NCBI GenBank assembly: GCA_950295325.1
Contig: OX485809.1
Span: 6,076,001-6,140,000 of the forward strand
Length of the DNA stretch: 64,000 nt
Reading direction: 5' to 3'
Source of the DNA: Polytrichum commune
Lineage: Eukaryota > Streptophyta > Polytrichopsida > Polytrichales > Polytrichaceae
Under the pieces are notes generated by a model. The model saw nothing but the letters and a program-made list of their open reading frames with translations, ran no database searches and had not been told where the DNA came from. The translations under genes were made by a program, and so were the position numbers. Positions 35,215 to 47,164 of this stretch are shown piece by piece (position 1 is the first letter of the stretch; each line of letters starts with the position of its first letter).

Positions 35215-35676
35215 TCACACAACCTCATACAACCATAGACAATCAGTTGGCCACACAATAAAATGGCCTTTTGCGTTGCCAATTGTAGTGATTGGAGGGT
35301 CGTCTTCATTAAGGGGTTCAAGTAGGGGATAGTCATCTTTATACGACTCCATGATTATAAGATAAACGTAGCCCTTACTTATCACTCTTGAGTATAACAT
35401 CTCATTTGCTACATTCCCAATAACATCATTTCCAATGAATACCGTCTTGGAGTCTTCCTCCTCATAACCACACATTTGTACCACATCCCCCATATTCTGC
35501 ACATTGTACCAAGCATATGTTAGTAACAAGAATATATTATTTTAAGGTTGGGTGTTTTGCAATTATATCATATTCCATGTTACATAAAAAAACCTCACAA
35601 AATCTTGAAGGGGCTGAATTTTCTTTGAAGCCTTAGTAGCAAGGGGAGGTTTATCAGCCCGACGTTTATCCACCAT
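35215..35676 (-). CDS. small two-exon frame resembling the C-terminal block of plant CACTA/En-Spm proteins
   Basis: Exon 1 is 35676-35599 (26 codons from ATG); intron 35598-35507 has GTGAGG at its start and GTGCAG at its end; exon 2 is 35506-35215 and ends in TGA. The phase agrees (0/0), giving about 122 residues. The C-terminal block ITTIGNAKGHFIVWP resembles the 'hxxhGxAhGxxhxWP' block near the end of plant CACTA (Transposase_24-type) proteins, from family knowledge and not a search. The catalytic part is absent. It is either a domesticated fragment or, more likely, a decayed remnant that stayed open by chance. CACTA-like remnants on the other strand lie at 36415-36943. Confidence 0.45.
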
Positions 35677-36414
35677 ATGTTTGTCTCCTTCTTTCTCCAT
35701 TTTTTTTCGCCTGTTTTTGGTGGAATACACTTCAATTTTTCTACAATGTATTCTTTTTCTTTTACTTGTTTACTTTCATTACATCAAATGTTCACATTTG
35801 TTAGTAGGCTCTGGATAATATAACAAATGCCACCAATGATGGATATTTACCATGTCTATTCAATCATTTCATCATGAGATTGATTAATGACATTGATTAA
35901 CAATGTAAATTTGTCCTATTGTATTGGACCTTTGGGTTGGCCAGTATAAAATATTAAACCTTCATTTATACATTAGGTTATTGGTTCTAGGGTTTAAGTT
36001 TTGATCCCTAATGTACTTAGTAGAGGGATATGGTTTATCTTGTATAGTATATATGGAATTGGGTGTACGAAAAAAATATTTTTATTAAGAGCAATTGTAT
36101 TGTTTTCATATTCCTGGTGTACATATAGGAGGTAAACAATGACATTTATATTGCACAAAAACACATGTGTATGGCGACACAAGAAGGGAACTATATGACG
36201 GTACAAGGAAATAATGATATGGAAACAGAAGTAGATGGAGACATGGCACTAGAAAAAAAATGCAAAAATGGTGCAAGATAATAATAAAGAAGTGGAGGTA
36301 ATTTAGATGGTCAATGAATGTTTCAGGAGGTATGATGGTTTGCCTGGATGTACAAATACCACTCCAAACAAAGAGAAAACAGAAGAAGAACTTCATTAAA
36401 TTCATTAAGACTTG

Positions 36415-36943
36415 GACGAATTGGCCAATGTAGAACCATATGTGAATGATGAAGATAATGATGACAATGCCGAGAACATGGAAAATTTATTGAAAGAAGC
36501 TAGAACTTCACTATTTAAGGACAACCCTACCAACCGTTTGCAAGCAGTTCTCGTGTTCCTTAATAATGACTAGTGTCATTATCAGCCGAATCTTTTGCAT
36601 TTTCACTCCATATTGAACAAATTTTCTCTGCGGATGATTTGAACAATCATGGATGGAAGGTGGTTCCACGGAAAGAGCCAAGGGGAGCAAGAGTTGTTAT
36701 AGAGAAGATTCTATTCCGGACATAGGATGCATGTCTTTAGGCAATGTTGAAGAGCATTGTGGATTGGTACCAGCATCATTTGACAATGATACTACACCAA
36801 CAAATCCGATATTAGATGAGGTTGTGATTTTAAGTAGTGATCAAGTGGTTGTAGTTTTGAACACAAATAAGGACGAACCATCTTACGAAGATGAAGATGA
36901 ATTTGGAATTGAAGAAGATGGAAATGCTCTGATAGATTAAATT
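36415..36943 (+). pseudogene. CACTA/En-Spm transposase remnant, internally deleted
   Basis: From 36415 to 36573 the frame reads an acidic stretch followed by MENLLKEARTSLFKDN and RLQAVLVFLN, then a stop. This resembles the N-terminal segment of plant TNP2-type transposases that precedes the catalytic domain. From about 36640 another frame gives GWKVVPRKEPRG, similar to a C-terminal block of the same proteins. The last open frame (36653-36940) ends in an acidic tail. The catalytic middle is missing and frames shift, so this is a deleted copy. The assignment rests on pattern memory only. Confidence 0.4.
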
Positions 36944-37977
36944 ACAATATGTTGAGTGTGTAGAAATGCCATATTGTGTATAAATATGTACAATTCATTA
37001 TTAATCCAAAAATAGATGGGTCATTTTTTGTGAGTATTTAGTGCAAAACCCAAAAACATGTGACATTTTGAATTGACAAACCCAAATCAACCACTTCACT
37101 TTCCACAGTCATGCACGTTCTCTTAGACGTTCCCAAACATGTTCTCAAGTGCGTTCCCAAGTGAATTTTTGTCCTACTTCACTACCATGTCACCCCAAAG
37201 TTAACTCGGACATAAAATGAGTAAGGTGAAATTCAACCATTTCACCAGTTCATCGTTAATAGTAGTAAAAGACACGTAGTGAAGTGGGTGTTGGAATAAA
37301 AGACATGTTTTGTTGTAGTGCAACACTTATATTGGACAACTTTTGATGATGTGCATGGTATATATACATGCCACGCTTCGATTTCTCCCCATGCCACTAC
37401 CAAATTTCTATGCATCATTTGACCTTGTTGCCTCCATGAATCAAACCCGTTTTGTCATTGATCTCACATGGCTTTTCTATGCACGCAATGGTGAGCTCCC
37501 TGGGATTTCCCTTCCTTTCATTTTAGTTCCATTATTCCTTCACTTGAAGGAACCGACTAACCAAAGCCACACAATAACCCAACTCCCCTACCCTCTAACA
37601 CTATATTCGTTAATTTGGGATTTTTTCAGCATTTTGAGACAGTTACAAATATAAGAACATGGATAAAATCACACGTATATTGGAGAATGTTGTAAGATGT
37701 AAATACTTTGAAGCGGGTGTTCATATCAAGAACCTAATTAAGAACTTGTATCAAGATGGTTTAGGTAGGACGACCCAAACATTAGACCATGTTGTTGTGG
37801 TCCATAAATTAATTTGAGACAAGAGAAAGTCTAAAATTAACGAATCTAGTGAAGTCTCTAAACTCTATTAATTCTTCCTTTAGCATGTGTTTTTCACACA
37901 ATTATATCATGCTCTTCATGATTGTCGTTGTGTGATATCTGAAGTGAGTGCACCTATCATAGACACTTTGAACATCT
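36944..37977. other. intergenic, no gene recognised
   Basis: AT-rich. A 103-codon frame (37343-37654) shows no recognisable domain and lies in non-coding-looking sequence. Confidence 0.4.
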
Positions 37978-38160
37978 TGGGGTCACTTTACACTAGAACT
38001 TGAGGGCCCTTGACCCGTGATATATAAATTATGTGATGGGTCAAAAATTACATAAATGGTGAGGAAAGTTGTAGCACTACGTAACTCCGAGCAATAAATG
38101 ACACTAAATACCATAAACGGTGTACTTTATGTAGCCTTGGACTCAACCAATAGCAAAGTG
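37978..38160 (+). mobile_element. left end of a family F MITE, right end not found
   Basis: The sequence GGTCACTTTACACTAGAAC near 37980, followed by 'cttgagggcccttgacc', is the complement of the right subterminal part of family F copy 2 (51118-51153). No matching right end was found downstream. The recurring motif 'gacactaaataccataaa' lies inside at 38100. Confidence 0.5.
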
Positions 38161-38493
38161 ACAAGTATTAGTTCCAGGGTTTCCTTTCATGAGGAGGGGG
38201 GATGGAAGGCACAAAGGACTTGCAACATAAAATTAAGAAACAATTTCTTGCGTCTGAGATAATATAGAATGATCACAAATTGGTAACTTGATCCCTTGGT
38301 CCATAACATCGTTAAGGAAAGATAATGTGCTACTCTTTTGAAAATTTCAAACAAGCCCTGCATAGTTATAATAGAACTACAACAATGCATTATGTTCTAA
38401 CTATAGGATATCACCCTTCTAAGAAAATTCATGCACTTAGAATTTAACACTTTTCCATCTAACCCTCTAATGTATCGGCCATGGCTAGACATC

Positions 38494-38650
38494 CATAACA
38501 TTATTCATATCCATATCAATGTTACGTGGGACTGGCAATATTCAATGGAATATTTCAGTATACTATTACATTCAGTCCGAATTGTGGGAAATATTCCATG
38601 GAATATTGTCAATCCCACATAACGTTGTTATGGAACTGAATTATGTTATG
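38494..38650. mobile_element. foldback MITE, family K, copy 1
   Basis: The whole 157 bp is an imperfect palindrome with arms of about 62 bp: 'cataacattattcatatcc' pairs with the end 'gaattatgttatg', and 'ggcaatattcaatggaat' with 'attccatggaatattgtc'. A diverged relative is at 57668-57808. No target duplication could be read. Confidence 0.75.
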
Positions 38651-40006
38651 CCCACCTCTTTGAATTAGGCCCCCACCGTTGTGAATGAGGTAAAATGAGT
38701 CAAGTAAAACTTGACCCCCATAGGTCTGTGGTCGATTCATCTCTAACGGGTCCCCTTAGATTGGGACCTCCAATGCTAATTTCAAAGTCAGACATTATGG
38801 ACATCATATACACATGCTTGGACATAAGTGATTGTGTTTTTACCTTGGGTAATTGTGGCCCAATCTCTCACATTCATTCGAAAGATGTGAGGATATTACA
38901 AATTGGGCCAAATGATATGAGCATCACTCTACATTTATTTAATAGGTCATATACCACATGTACATTGACTTAGTAATCTTGTGTCGCCATAAGAATGGGA
39001 GATGCTTTTGTTAAATGCATTAGTTTGACAACATAGGTAGTATGTGTTGCCTCGTTGGGACCATTAGGCAATTGTCTCAATGGAGAGCGTAACTCGGTTC
39101 CTTGCAATAAGTATACTTTGACACAATTGGTGATATGGACCAACTATATATGGTAGTATTCTATGGATGTTTGGAGGTGCTCTATGGATGTTTACCTTTC
39201 TTTTTCTTTCTCTGTCTTTATAATGCTTGCAAGTTTGAACCCATGTAAATGTTAGAGAGAGCCCCATTGACTTTTAGGTACTTCACACTCTTGTGAAGGG
39301 GGGATCCCATCGTCTCACCAATTGTTCCCCTCCACTAGATATACTTTTTAATTTGTACTATTTTAAGGTTTCAATCTACACATACATTTTATAGCCACAT
39401 ACCGAAAGAAGAAGCACTTATAATACCACACATCACCGGGCCTCCACTACATGGTTTTTTCATTCATACTATGTACAACAAACTTGTATTTGAAGAGGTT
39501 TGTAAATAATATTTGTATCAGTAGAATGTTTATCACAATGCTACATGTGCAGATAAGATTCCACATACGTTGTTTTGACGAATCTATTGGGTTATGTTTA
39601 CTTTGCTTTATACAAATCTTAGGTCTAGAAGAATATATGCGACCTTATATTTGTTACATGTGAATTTGTAATACCACTTTCTAAGCAACCGTGGCCCGAG
39701 CCCCACATATTGGTTTACGACATATAGGATTAACCGATGGACACTTTGGATTGAATCACATTTGTTTTTCCTTAAACCAATGGTAAATGTACAATACATC
39801 ATAAACGGATACAATTTGTGACAACATTGTCAAATTTGATTCAACTATACGTGAATAGCTTTATGAATGCATAATAAACAAAGAAATAACCAACGTTAAG
39901 CAACCCCATGTGAATTTGAGCATGTTGGCCCTACCTTGCTCAAGAGTCTTCTTAGTGCATGGTAGTGTTTACTGTCTCCTTGCAGTGGGTGGGCTCTTGG
40001 CTTCCT
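38651..40006. other. intergenic, no gene recognised
   Basis: AT-rich. The frames (38695-38973, 39451-39663) show no domain. Two segments near 38852 and 38895, 'ttgtggcccaatctctcaca' and 'attacaaattgggcc', are partly complementary. Confidence 0.4.
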
Positions 40007-40130
40007 ACCTACCTACCTACCTAGTTTTTATTTTGTCAAGTCAAGAAAAGAGTTCACAGCGGGAATCGAACCACCAACCAATCCATTCGGAAATGGGTAC
40101 CTCTCTACTATCACCCGGTAGTTTAGGGTC
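40007..40130 (-). mobile_element. tRNA-derived SINE-like unit
   Basis: On the minus strand TAGTAGAGAGG (40100-40110) fits the pol III A-box TRGYNNARNGG exactly, and GGTTCGATTCC (40062-40072) is a full B-box. They are separated by 27 bases, close to tRNA spacing. The cloverleaf is not complete, so it is not a working tRNA gene. The unit runs into a TAGG/TAGGT simple repeat (40007-40022), which could be a SINE tail. No target duplication was identified. Confidence 0.55.
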
Positions 40131-41017
40131 ATCTCAGACCTTTTATAACTACAAATGCTACAAACATGAACTTGATTTTGGTTGTCTTTGTTAAACAAAA
40201 TTAAATTAGGTAAATATTGACCAAACATTCTTCCAAATGTATCAATGCGTATGAGAGTGTTGTTTCCTTGTCGATACACTCACATGCAAAACATAGTGGG
40301 GGGGGGGGAACTATAAGCACATGATGCAAATCTTAAGTGCAATTACTTTTAGAAGCAACGTGGTCATAAGTTCACCTTAATCGTGTGTATGGTTTTTATA
40401 ATAGTGCAATGTACATGGAACAAAACTTATGGTAGTTGCTCTCAACAACCAAGTTGCATGTTCATGTGTTTTTCCTCTTTTTCATGTTGATAAAAAATAT
40501 CTTGGGGTTGAATGTATCGTGCGGTTGAATAAAGATGGCAATGTGTGGACTTCCATGGATGGTTGACAACCAAATTTTTGACATAAGAATCAGCTTAGAA
40601 AGTGAAGGATGGGATTTGTGGATATGTGCATGTAAATTCCCAAACAACATAGTAGTTTCAACTTGGATGTGACGCCATGGAGCGTTTAAATGGAATTTTG
40701 TGTGCATAATCGTTCGCAAATTCTTAAGACCACTAAACTTGACATGACAACTTGGTAATGTTATATGGGATTCGGGATGCCGCTAAGTTTTTTCAAACAA
40801 GTGCATGACATTGTTAAGCCTCTTGGAATTACTTAAATGGGACACCAATCTTGAACTATAAAAAATGTGACTCCATTGGCTCCCATCGGGGTTTCCAAGG
40901 CATATCAACACATATACGACATGCACACAACATTAGCCAATTGGTGGCTACTATGGAGGCTCAAAATACAACATCATGCTAATTGATACTGATACAAGAA
41001 CAAGCTTTCCATACTTA
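40131..41017. other. intergenic, no gene recognised
   Basis: AT-rich, with an 11-G run at 40298-40308. Nothing identifiable. Confidence 0.4.
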
Positions 41018-41517
41018 GGGCCACTTCACACACGGGCCAAGAGCCATGACCATGAAACTGTGAGAGCCCAAAAGAAAGTGTCCAAAGGCCATCCCAAGAC
41101 ACTTCCAAAATCATGTAGTGTGGTCACGGGCCCTCAAGTGTGGTGTGAAGTCGTAAGTGACTGGGCCCTCAACCAAGTGCTATTTCTATGAATAATTCTA
41201 TTCAAGTGGGATCCTCACACATGACAACATATATTAAATCAATGGTTGTGAGATTTTGGATTGCCATGGTCTCCCAGTTTTGTGTTAGGCCTACCTCCAT
41301 AAGGTGGTTTTTGAAAATAATTCAAGTGACCATGAAACATGATTCATTTGATATCATGTACAAATCCATGTAGACTTTACATCCAACTTGCATTCACTTC
41401 TCCATTGGTTTATGGAGTGTAGTGTGAAGCAAATTTGGGGAGGCTCCGCCTTTTCCACCAATGAGAGTGCTTGAAGTGCAATGGTCGCAAGCCCTTGATT
41501 TGGATTGTGTGCTCAAA
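41018..41517 (+). mobile_element. PIF/Harbinger-like MITE, family E, copy 2
   Basis: Begins GGGCCACTTCACACACGGGC after TTA (41015-41017) and is collinear with E1 (23427-23925), including 'gtgtccaaaggcc', 'gtggtcacgggccctc' and 'aagtgaccatgaaacatgat'. The right end is degraded: 'tttggattgtgtgctcaaaa' stands where 'tgtgtgaagtggccc' is expected, so the boundary is approximate. Confidence 0.8.
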
Positions 41518-42115
41518 ATTTGGTGACCATTCAAGGCTCAATCATCAACAATTAAGAGGGGGGGGGCCTATATGACTATTTGATGAGCATGAGAGTCTTC
41601 ACCTTAATAATGACTAAGATATTCATTTGGCTTTATGACGGAAGTAGCTACAACCTCGATTTGAATTTGCTAACCATCATGTACTAACCACGTGTATCAA
41701 ATTCTACAAGAAGTGGGTTAGTCATAAAAATAAATTATTTAAGATCCTCGTATCTTAGTCTTTGAAGTGCAAAATGGAACAAGTTGATTTCAATCCTAAT
41801 CCTAAGTAAGGTAGATGTGCCTAACTTAAATGCGTTGTCTTAAACATACACCTATGTTTGAGTGGTGAAGGGTTGGGTGTGGATCTAGGAATGGACACGT
41901 GTTGAAAAGAGATTGACCTACAAGCTCAAAGTTTATTTACCATTCTAAATGCAATAATTTGGAGGGACCTATACGATTTAATAACTTGGAGAATCTCCAC
42001 TTTGACAATGTAACATGATATTTCATACCAACTCCAAAGTTCACAAGGAAAGTGGGCCTTGAGCATGATTTGGATTTGCTAATCATCTCACACTAATTGT
42101 GTGTTATGTATTCTA

Positions 42116-42524
42116 CACGGGGGGATCACACCCCCTTACATTTCATAACCACGTGCGATAAAAGTTTGCTACCCTATATTACATGCCATAGATAATTTTT
42201 AAAATTATGATATTTTTTCTACATACACATAACCATTGATAATATCTTTTGTATATTTTTTTGAAAATTTTAGTCATCTTAATTTTTGTAGTAATTTGTT
42301 TAGTTCAATGTTGCGTCATTCTAGTTAGAAACAATATGTTTTATAAAAAAAACAAATCATCAAATTTGGTTACCAATTTTTACTATGTAATAGATACTAT
42401 GTATATCTACTCATGAAAAAAAAATCATAAACTTTTGAACCATTTTGGTGATGCTTTATGTGAAAAGTAGATTTTGTTTTATCGCACGTGGTGTTCAACT
42501 TGACAATGAAGTGCACCCCCCGTG
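42116..42524 (+). mobile_element. hAT-like MITE D, copy 2
   Basis: 409 bp, perfect 9-bp ends CACGGGGGG and CCCCCCGTG, with an exact 8-bp duplication GTATTCTA (42108-42115, 42525-42532). Collinear with D1. The better-preserved ends suggest it is younger or closer to the source. Confidence 0.9.
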
Positions 42525-42532
42525 GTATTCTA

Positions 42533-45170
42533 CAAGAATTTGGTGCAAATAGGAGAATAGTGTCCGTTTTAAGACCCACTCTCCTTATGCTATTCTTGAG
42601 GTTGATTTTGTTATATTCGATGTGCAAGACAAATTTTTGGAGTGAGTGACTTCTTCCTTCCCCGCTTTGGTGCCAATCACAATGTTGCCCTTTCCCTCAA
42701 GGTATGTAAACAACAACAAATGGTGCAATAGTTCTACACCAAGAGCCATTGTCCTTTAGGATGCGGCCAAGAATGTTTTACGAGCATACACTTTATTCAC
42801 TCCCGTCTCCTTCGGAAACCGGAGTTCTTCTTCTTCTTATGTAAACTGAGCTAACTTCACATTTCAATAGAGTTATCAGTAATGTCCCTCAAAGAAGGAC
42901 GAAACTGTGGGATCGTTTTAAGTTTCTATGAAGAGCTTGTTAGCTCGTTGTGTATGGAGCATATTTTGAAAGTTGTGTGAAATGTTTGGGACCTCCTATT
43001 TCCACCTCTCAAACTTTGAAAGAATTTTAGAATCTAATATAGGTATGCACATGGGACCCACTGCCCCAATCGTGGATCCACCTACACAAGGCTAACTTGG
43101 CCCATGCATCTTCGGAAGCCAGAGCAACCTAGAAAACCAGTTTTCTATAACCCGACACCACTCTTTGTGTATGGTTGTTTAAACAGTAAGAAAACTTGGG
43201 TGACTTTGTGTTAATTCCCATAAACCCATGGTTTGGGACTAGCCCCATGGTTGCATCTGCTTTACTTTAGGATATATAACTCTAATACTTTCAAAACAAA
43301 AAGGTGTTGAAAGATAGGAAACTATACAAAAGATTAAAGCTTAAAGAAGGAAATATTATGTACCTTGTGGATCCTGTAGATGTGACATGGTACTTGCTAC
43401 TTTCAATCTCATCAGATACCTGCCCACAAAATCCCCGTCCAAGTATTGTGAAGAGTTTCCCATCGATATCAAGTGAGGACTTATTGAATGGTGGATTTCA
43501 ATGCATTTAACACTTGATCCAATTTCCGGCATCAAAATTTAGGGTGGGTTTACACTAGGGTCCGAGTCCAATATTTTGTTTTTGGGTTGTTTTGTGAGTA
43601 CCTATTTGTACGTTGGTTGCATAATACAGTTAACCGCAAAGTATGGGGATGAATTGGGGTCAAAATGTCCTAATGGTCCCTTGTTTGAGTGTAGTCGAAA
43701 AGGTTCGGAGGCTTTTTTTTGAGTTTTAGGCGTTGGCGTATTTTGTTTTATTATATCTAAGAATCTTCTCATTATCTTTGCCAATGATGTGTACATGCAT
43801 CTCTTTGCTCTTTTCACCACTTGTTTATTCCCTAAATAGAATAAACTCAACGAAAGAAATCCATTTTTGCTCAAAGTTTTGTTGATTCAAAATACAACAA
43901 AAAGATTTCCCTCCCTACTTTGTCACTAACTCGAGCGTTGGAAGTGACAAATATGGGAGATTCCATTCAAAAAACTTGAGTTGGTCTCCAATGTTGGTGA
44001 CTTTACGATAAACTCTAATACACAATGAAAAATGTTGTGCGGCTTTTGTATATTTTATCCAACTTTGAAGTTGGTGAATGGCTACAAAACATTTCCTAAA
44101 ATTTGGCGGTAGATCACAAGGAGACCGTTAATATGTCAGTTGTATCGGTGACAACATAGGTCAAGTACATAACATTTGATGCATAGTTGGTTGTGATCTG
44201 CCATACCACGTTGCCTCATTGACTTGTTGCCTTCCTTTTCCAAGTTTTGGTTCTCGAGGGAAAAGAAAGGAAAAACCGCCTTATCACTTTTGGTGCAAAC
44301 TTGCAATTTGGCCTCACGAAGCCAAAGAAAAAACATTGTTTGCGTTCAAAAAATTGGGGTCCAGAAAAATCCTTGATTGGACCTTGTTTTCGACTCAAGA
44401 TTGGACCCAAGTTTGATGATTGGTTTCTCAAACTGAGGTCAACATTTTCTTGAGTAGGGACTTGTGAGATTTGGTGGGATAGTGATGCCACATTAATGCC
44501 ACTTCATTTTCTCATACCTTGCACCTAGATCATAGTGTACACTCTTTGAATCCAAAAGTTCCTCTTGACCAATAAGATTGCTCAATTTTGAAGTTTTTAT
44601 TCTAATATTAAGCTTGAACCCCAATGCAACCCCCCTAAGGGCACGCTTTGATAAAGTCTTGCATTGTTTACCATAGGGGGGGAGGTGAATATGTAGAGAA
44701 ACATTCTATACCTCGGTGGTTTTTTATTTCTATGGAATTCGCAGTTCAAGACCAAAGACCTTGATTTAATCCAGTGAGACCGAATTTGGATGAATCCACA
44801 ACAAATTAGGGAGGGACATGTTTTTTATTGTCACCATCTCTACCGTGGATATCATGGATGTTGTGAACTAAAATATGCACACTTTCATGTGTCATTCAAG
44901 TAAGTGAAAGCCACCTAAGACCCCCCCCCACCTGCGCGCGCCCCCTCCGGGATAAATGAAAATCAATGGATTGCACAAGTGTAGCGGGATGCCTCACTCT
45001 TGAAAAAGGTAATAGCCTAAATTATATTATCTAGCAACTCTTTGGTAAATTCATAACCTTGGTCCTTGAAAGTCTTTTTCAATGTTGCAGTGTCTTTTTG
45101 ATAACCTATTGAAAATTTGTTCAAGAATTTTAATTGTATTTGGTCCTTCCTAATAAGTGATCTTCCTTAG
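42533..45170. other. intergenic, no gene recognised
   Basis: AT-rich. At 43545 the sequence TTAGGGTGGGTTTACACTAG looks like the left end of another TTA-flanked MITE related to A-F, but I found no right end. Frames at 43602-43874 and 44216-44491 lack domains. A C-run of 9 and 'cgcgcgc' occur near 44917-44940. Confidence 0.4.
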
Positions 45171-45420
45171 GTTATATGGCGTCAAAGGAATGAATTGATC
45201 TTCAACAATATTTTGTGGCCTTTGGAGAAAGTTTGCTAGGTTGTTGAGGATCCGATGTTGGATTATGGTAGAATTGAGTGGAAACGGACTATCCAGGATT
45301 TATCAAAGCTCCAAATATTGCCTATGATGATATTCTTGATAATTTTGATTCAAATGGGTGTGTCAAATGGCTTATTGTTACCTTTAGTGTTTTGGTGGTT
45401 ACTTAGAAAAGACGGCCATG
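45171..45420 (+). pseudogene. retroelement-like coding remnant (C-terminal part)
   Basis: One frame reads VIWRQRNELIFNN, a stop, then LDYGRIEWKRTIQDLSK. After a +1 shift it reads NIAYDDILDNFDS and ends VT-stop-KRRP. The 'hW..RN.hhFN....WP...h' pattern is typical of the region behind reverse transcriptase in plant non-LTR retrotransposons. With at least two stops and one frameshift this is dead. The assignment rests on motif memory only. Confidence 0.35.
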
Positions 45421-45589
45421 TATGTGCATTATTTCTTGATTCCCACTTGGGTCCCGTACATGGTATTTTCCCCATGATGGTTGTATTGTTTTCCTTTGCA
45501 ATTGAATGAGTTCAATTTGTGCAAAAAAAGAGATAAGAAAAGGTAGTATTTGGGTGCAAACACACTAAAGCGGACAAATCCTACTCCAA

Positions 45590-46180
45590 GCCTAGTGTTA
45601 CGTGAAAATGATTCAAAACTATACACTAACTTTGAATTTTGTGAAAAAAATTTATCAAAGAAATATTTATAAATGTACAAAGCCAAACAATTTGTGATGA
45701 CAAAAACAATTCCAATAAAAGTTTACATATTTTTAAAAACGGTGCAAGTGGTGTCCAAGTAGGTGATATTGAACAAGCAATTGTCTAAATTTCTTTAAAA
45801 TATGATAAAATTACATTTAAAATTGACAATTTTCTACAAAGCTTTGTGGTCATGTCCTCAAATGGATAATCAATTCAAGGAATATGAAAAAAAATAAACT
45901 TCAAAATATTTAAGGTGATGAAATCTACATCCAAAACTAAATTAAATCATTTGCTTTTGAGCATCATCTTTAATAATGAGTTTTGAAGATCTCAACTAGA
46001 CAGTCTACATTTGAGTATTTAACACAACAAGATAGGTCATCATGAGAAAATTTCCAATTTAAACAACACTTTGCTATTACTTTTAGGGCTTGACCAAAAT
46101 GATTATGATAGTGGTATACCGGAACACTATTTTGGTTCACTTTACCATGCTTGCATCCAACCCTATGATAGATGTGTTCG
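45590..46180 (+). repeat. second copy of the interior of the Stowaway-type element
   Basis: Collinear with 12450-13030: 'ctttgaattttgtgaa', 'gtaggtgatattgaacaag', 'catttgcttttgagcatca' and 'cactttaccatgcttgca' occur in the same order. The CTCCCTCCGT ends are missing on both sides, so this is a truncated copy, or the shared interior is an independent repeat. Confidence 0.75.
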
Positions 46181-47164
46181 TTTCAATGTTTTTGTAGTTA
46201 TTCTTTAAGGCAATGTTGAAGTTGGAGGAGGGAGAGTTGACTACCTCTATGTTATGGAACCAATAATTGATTCATTTCAGCAAAAGAAATTTATTTGCAA
46301 CAAAATTGTTTGTGTGTACCCAAGATTGTTGTAATCCACAACAAGGTTTTTCTTAGCAACATATTCTTGTTTTACAAACATTGTGTAGGATTTCATATGT
46401 CTTGGGTTTGTTTTCATTATTCAAAATCTTTAAATGCAAAGTTCAAAAAAATTCACTCATGCTGAAAACAGTGAACATGTTGACAACCACATTCCAACTA
46501 GCATGATTGACAACAAGACAAATCTACTCTCTAGCGTATTGGGCTCCCTACCCTACATGGAAGGATTTGCTCAACAAAAAGTTAGACGATCATGGTTGGC
46601 CAACCATACCAACATCACCGTAACAAATGGCACGTGGAAGGGTACCCTAAATAAAACATTGATTTCATTGAGACCTATTGTGTATGTTATCGACCAATGC
46701 ATCAAATACACACACACACACATATGATGTTTTTGCAACCATGAAGATGAGAAGAACTACACTATGCATATGAATTGATATGGCCCACTATTCATCTTCA
46801 ACCCACAAATTTGGTCTTATAAACACTTAATGGCAACCAAAGAAAATAACACTTGTTGCCACATGACAAATCAAAGCATGCCATTTTAATTCACACAAGG
46901 TATCAAAGTTAGGGCCAATTTACACACAAACGAAGAGCCATGACCCAACCATGACTGAGGGGAGCTAAGACATGAATGATGAGTGGTGAGCAATGACACA
47001 CGAGCAGTGAGCGGTCCTAATCAGGAGCATGCTAGGTGATTACCTTCATTGTTTGATGGATTTATGAAAAGGTAGTATGCCAAAAATTGTTTGTTTGTTG
47101 CCATTACGATACTAGACTTCTTGGTAGAGTGTGCTCTCATGACCTCCTTAGCAACTCATTGGTA
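46181..47164. other. intergenic; possible MITE end at 46912
   Basis: Near 46912 TTAGGGCCAATTTACACAC followed by 'cgaagagccatgacc' resembles the left end of family E. No right end was recognised. The 97-codon frame at 46434-46727 ends in a (CA)n run and has no domain. Confidence 0.4.

Noticed and set aside
43545-44500. A MITE beginning TTAGGGTGGGTTTACACTAG
   Set aside because: Only the left end is recognisable; no matching right end or second copy found, so it is not listed as an element.
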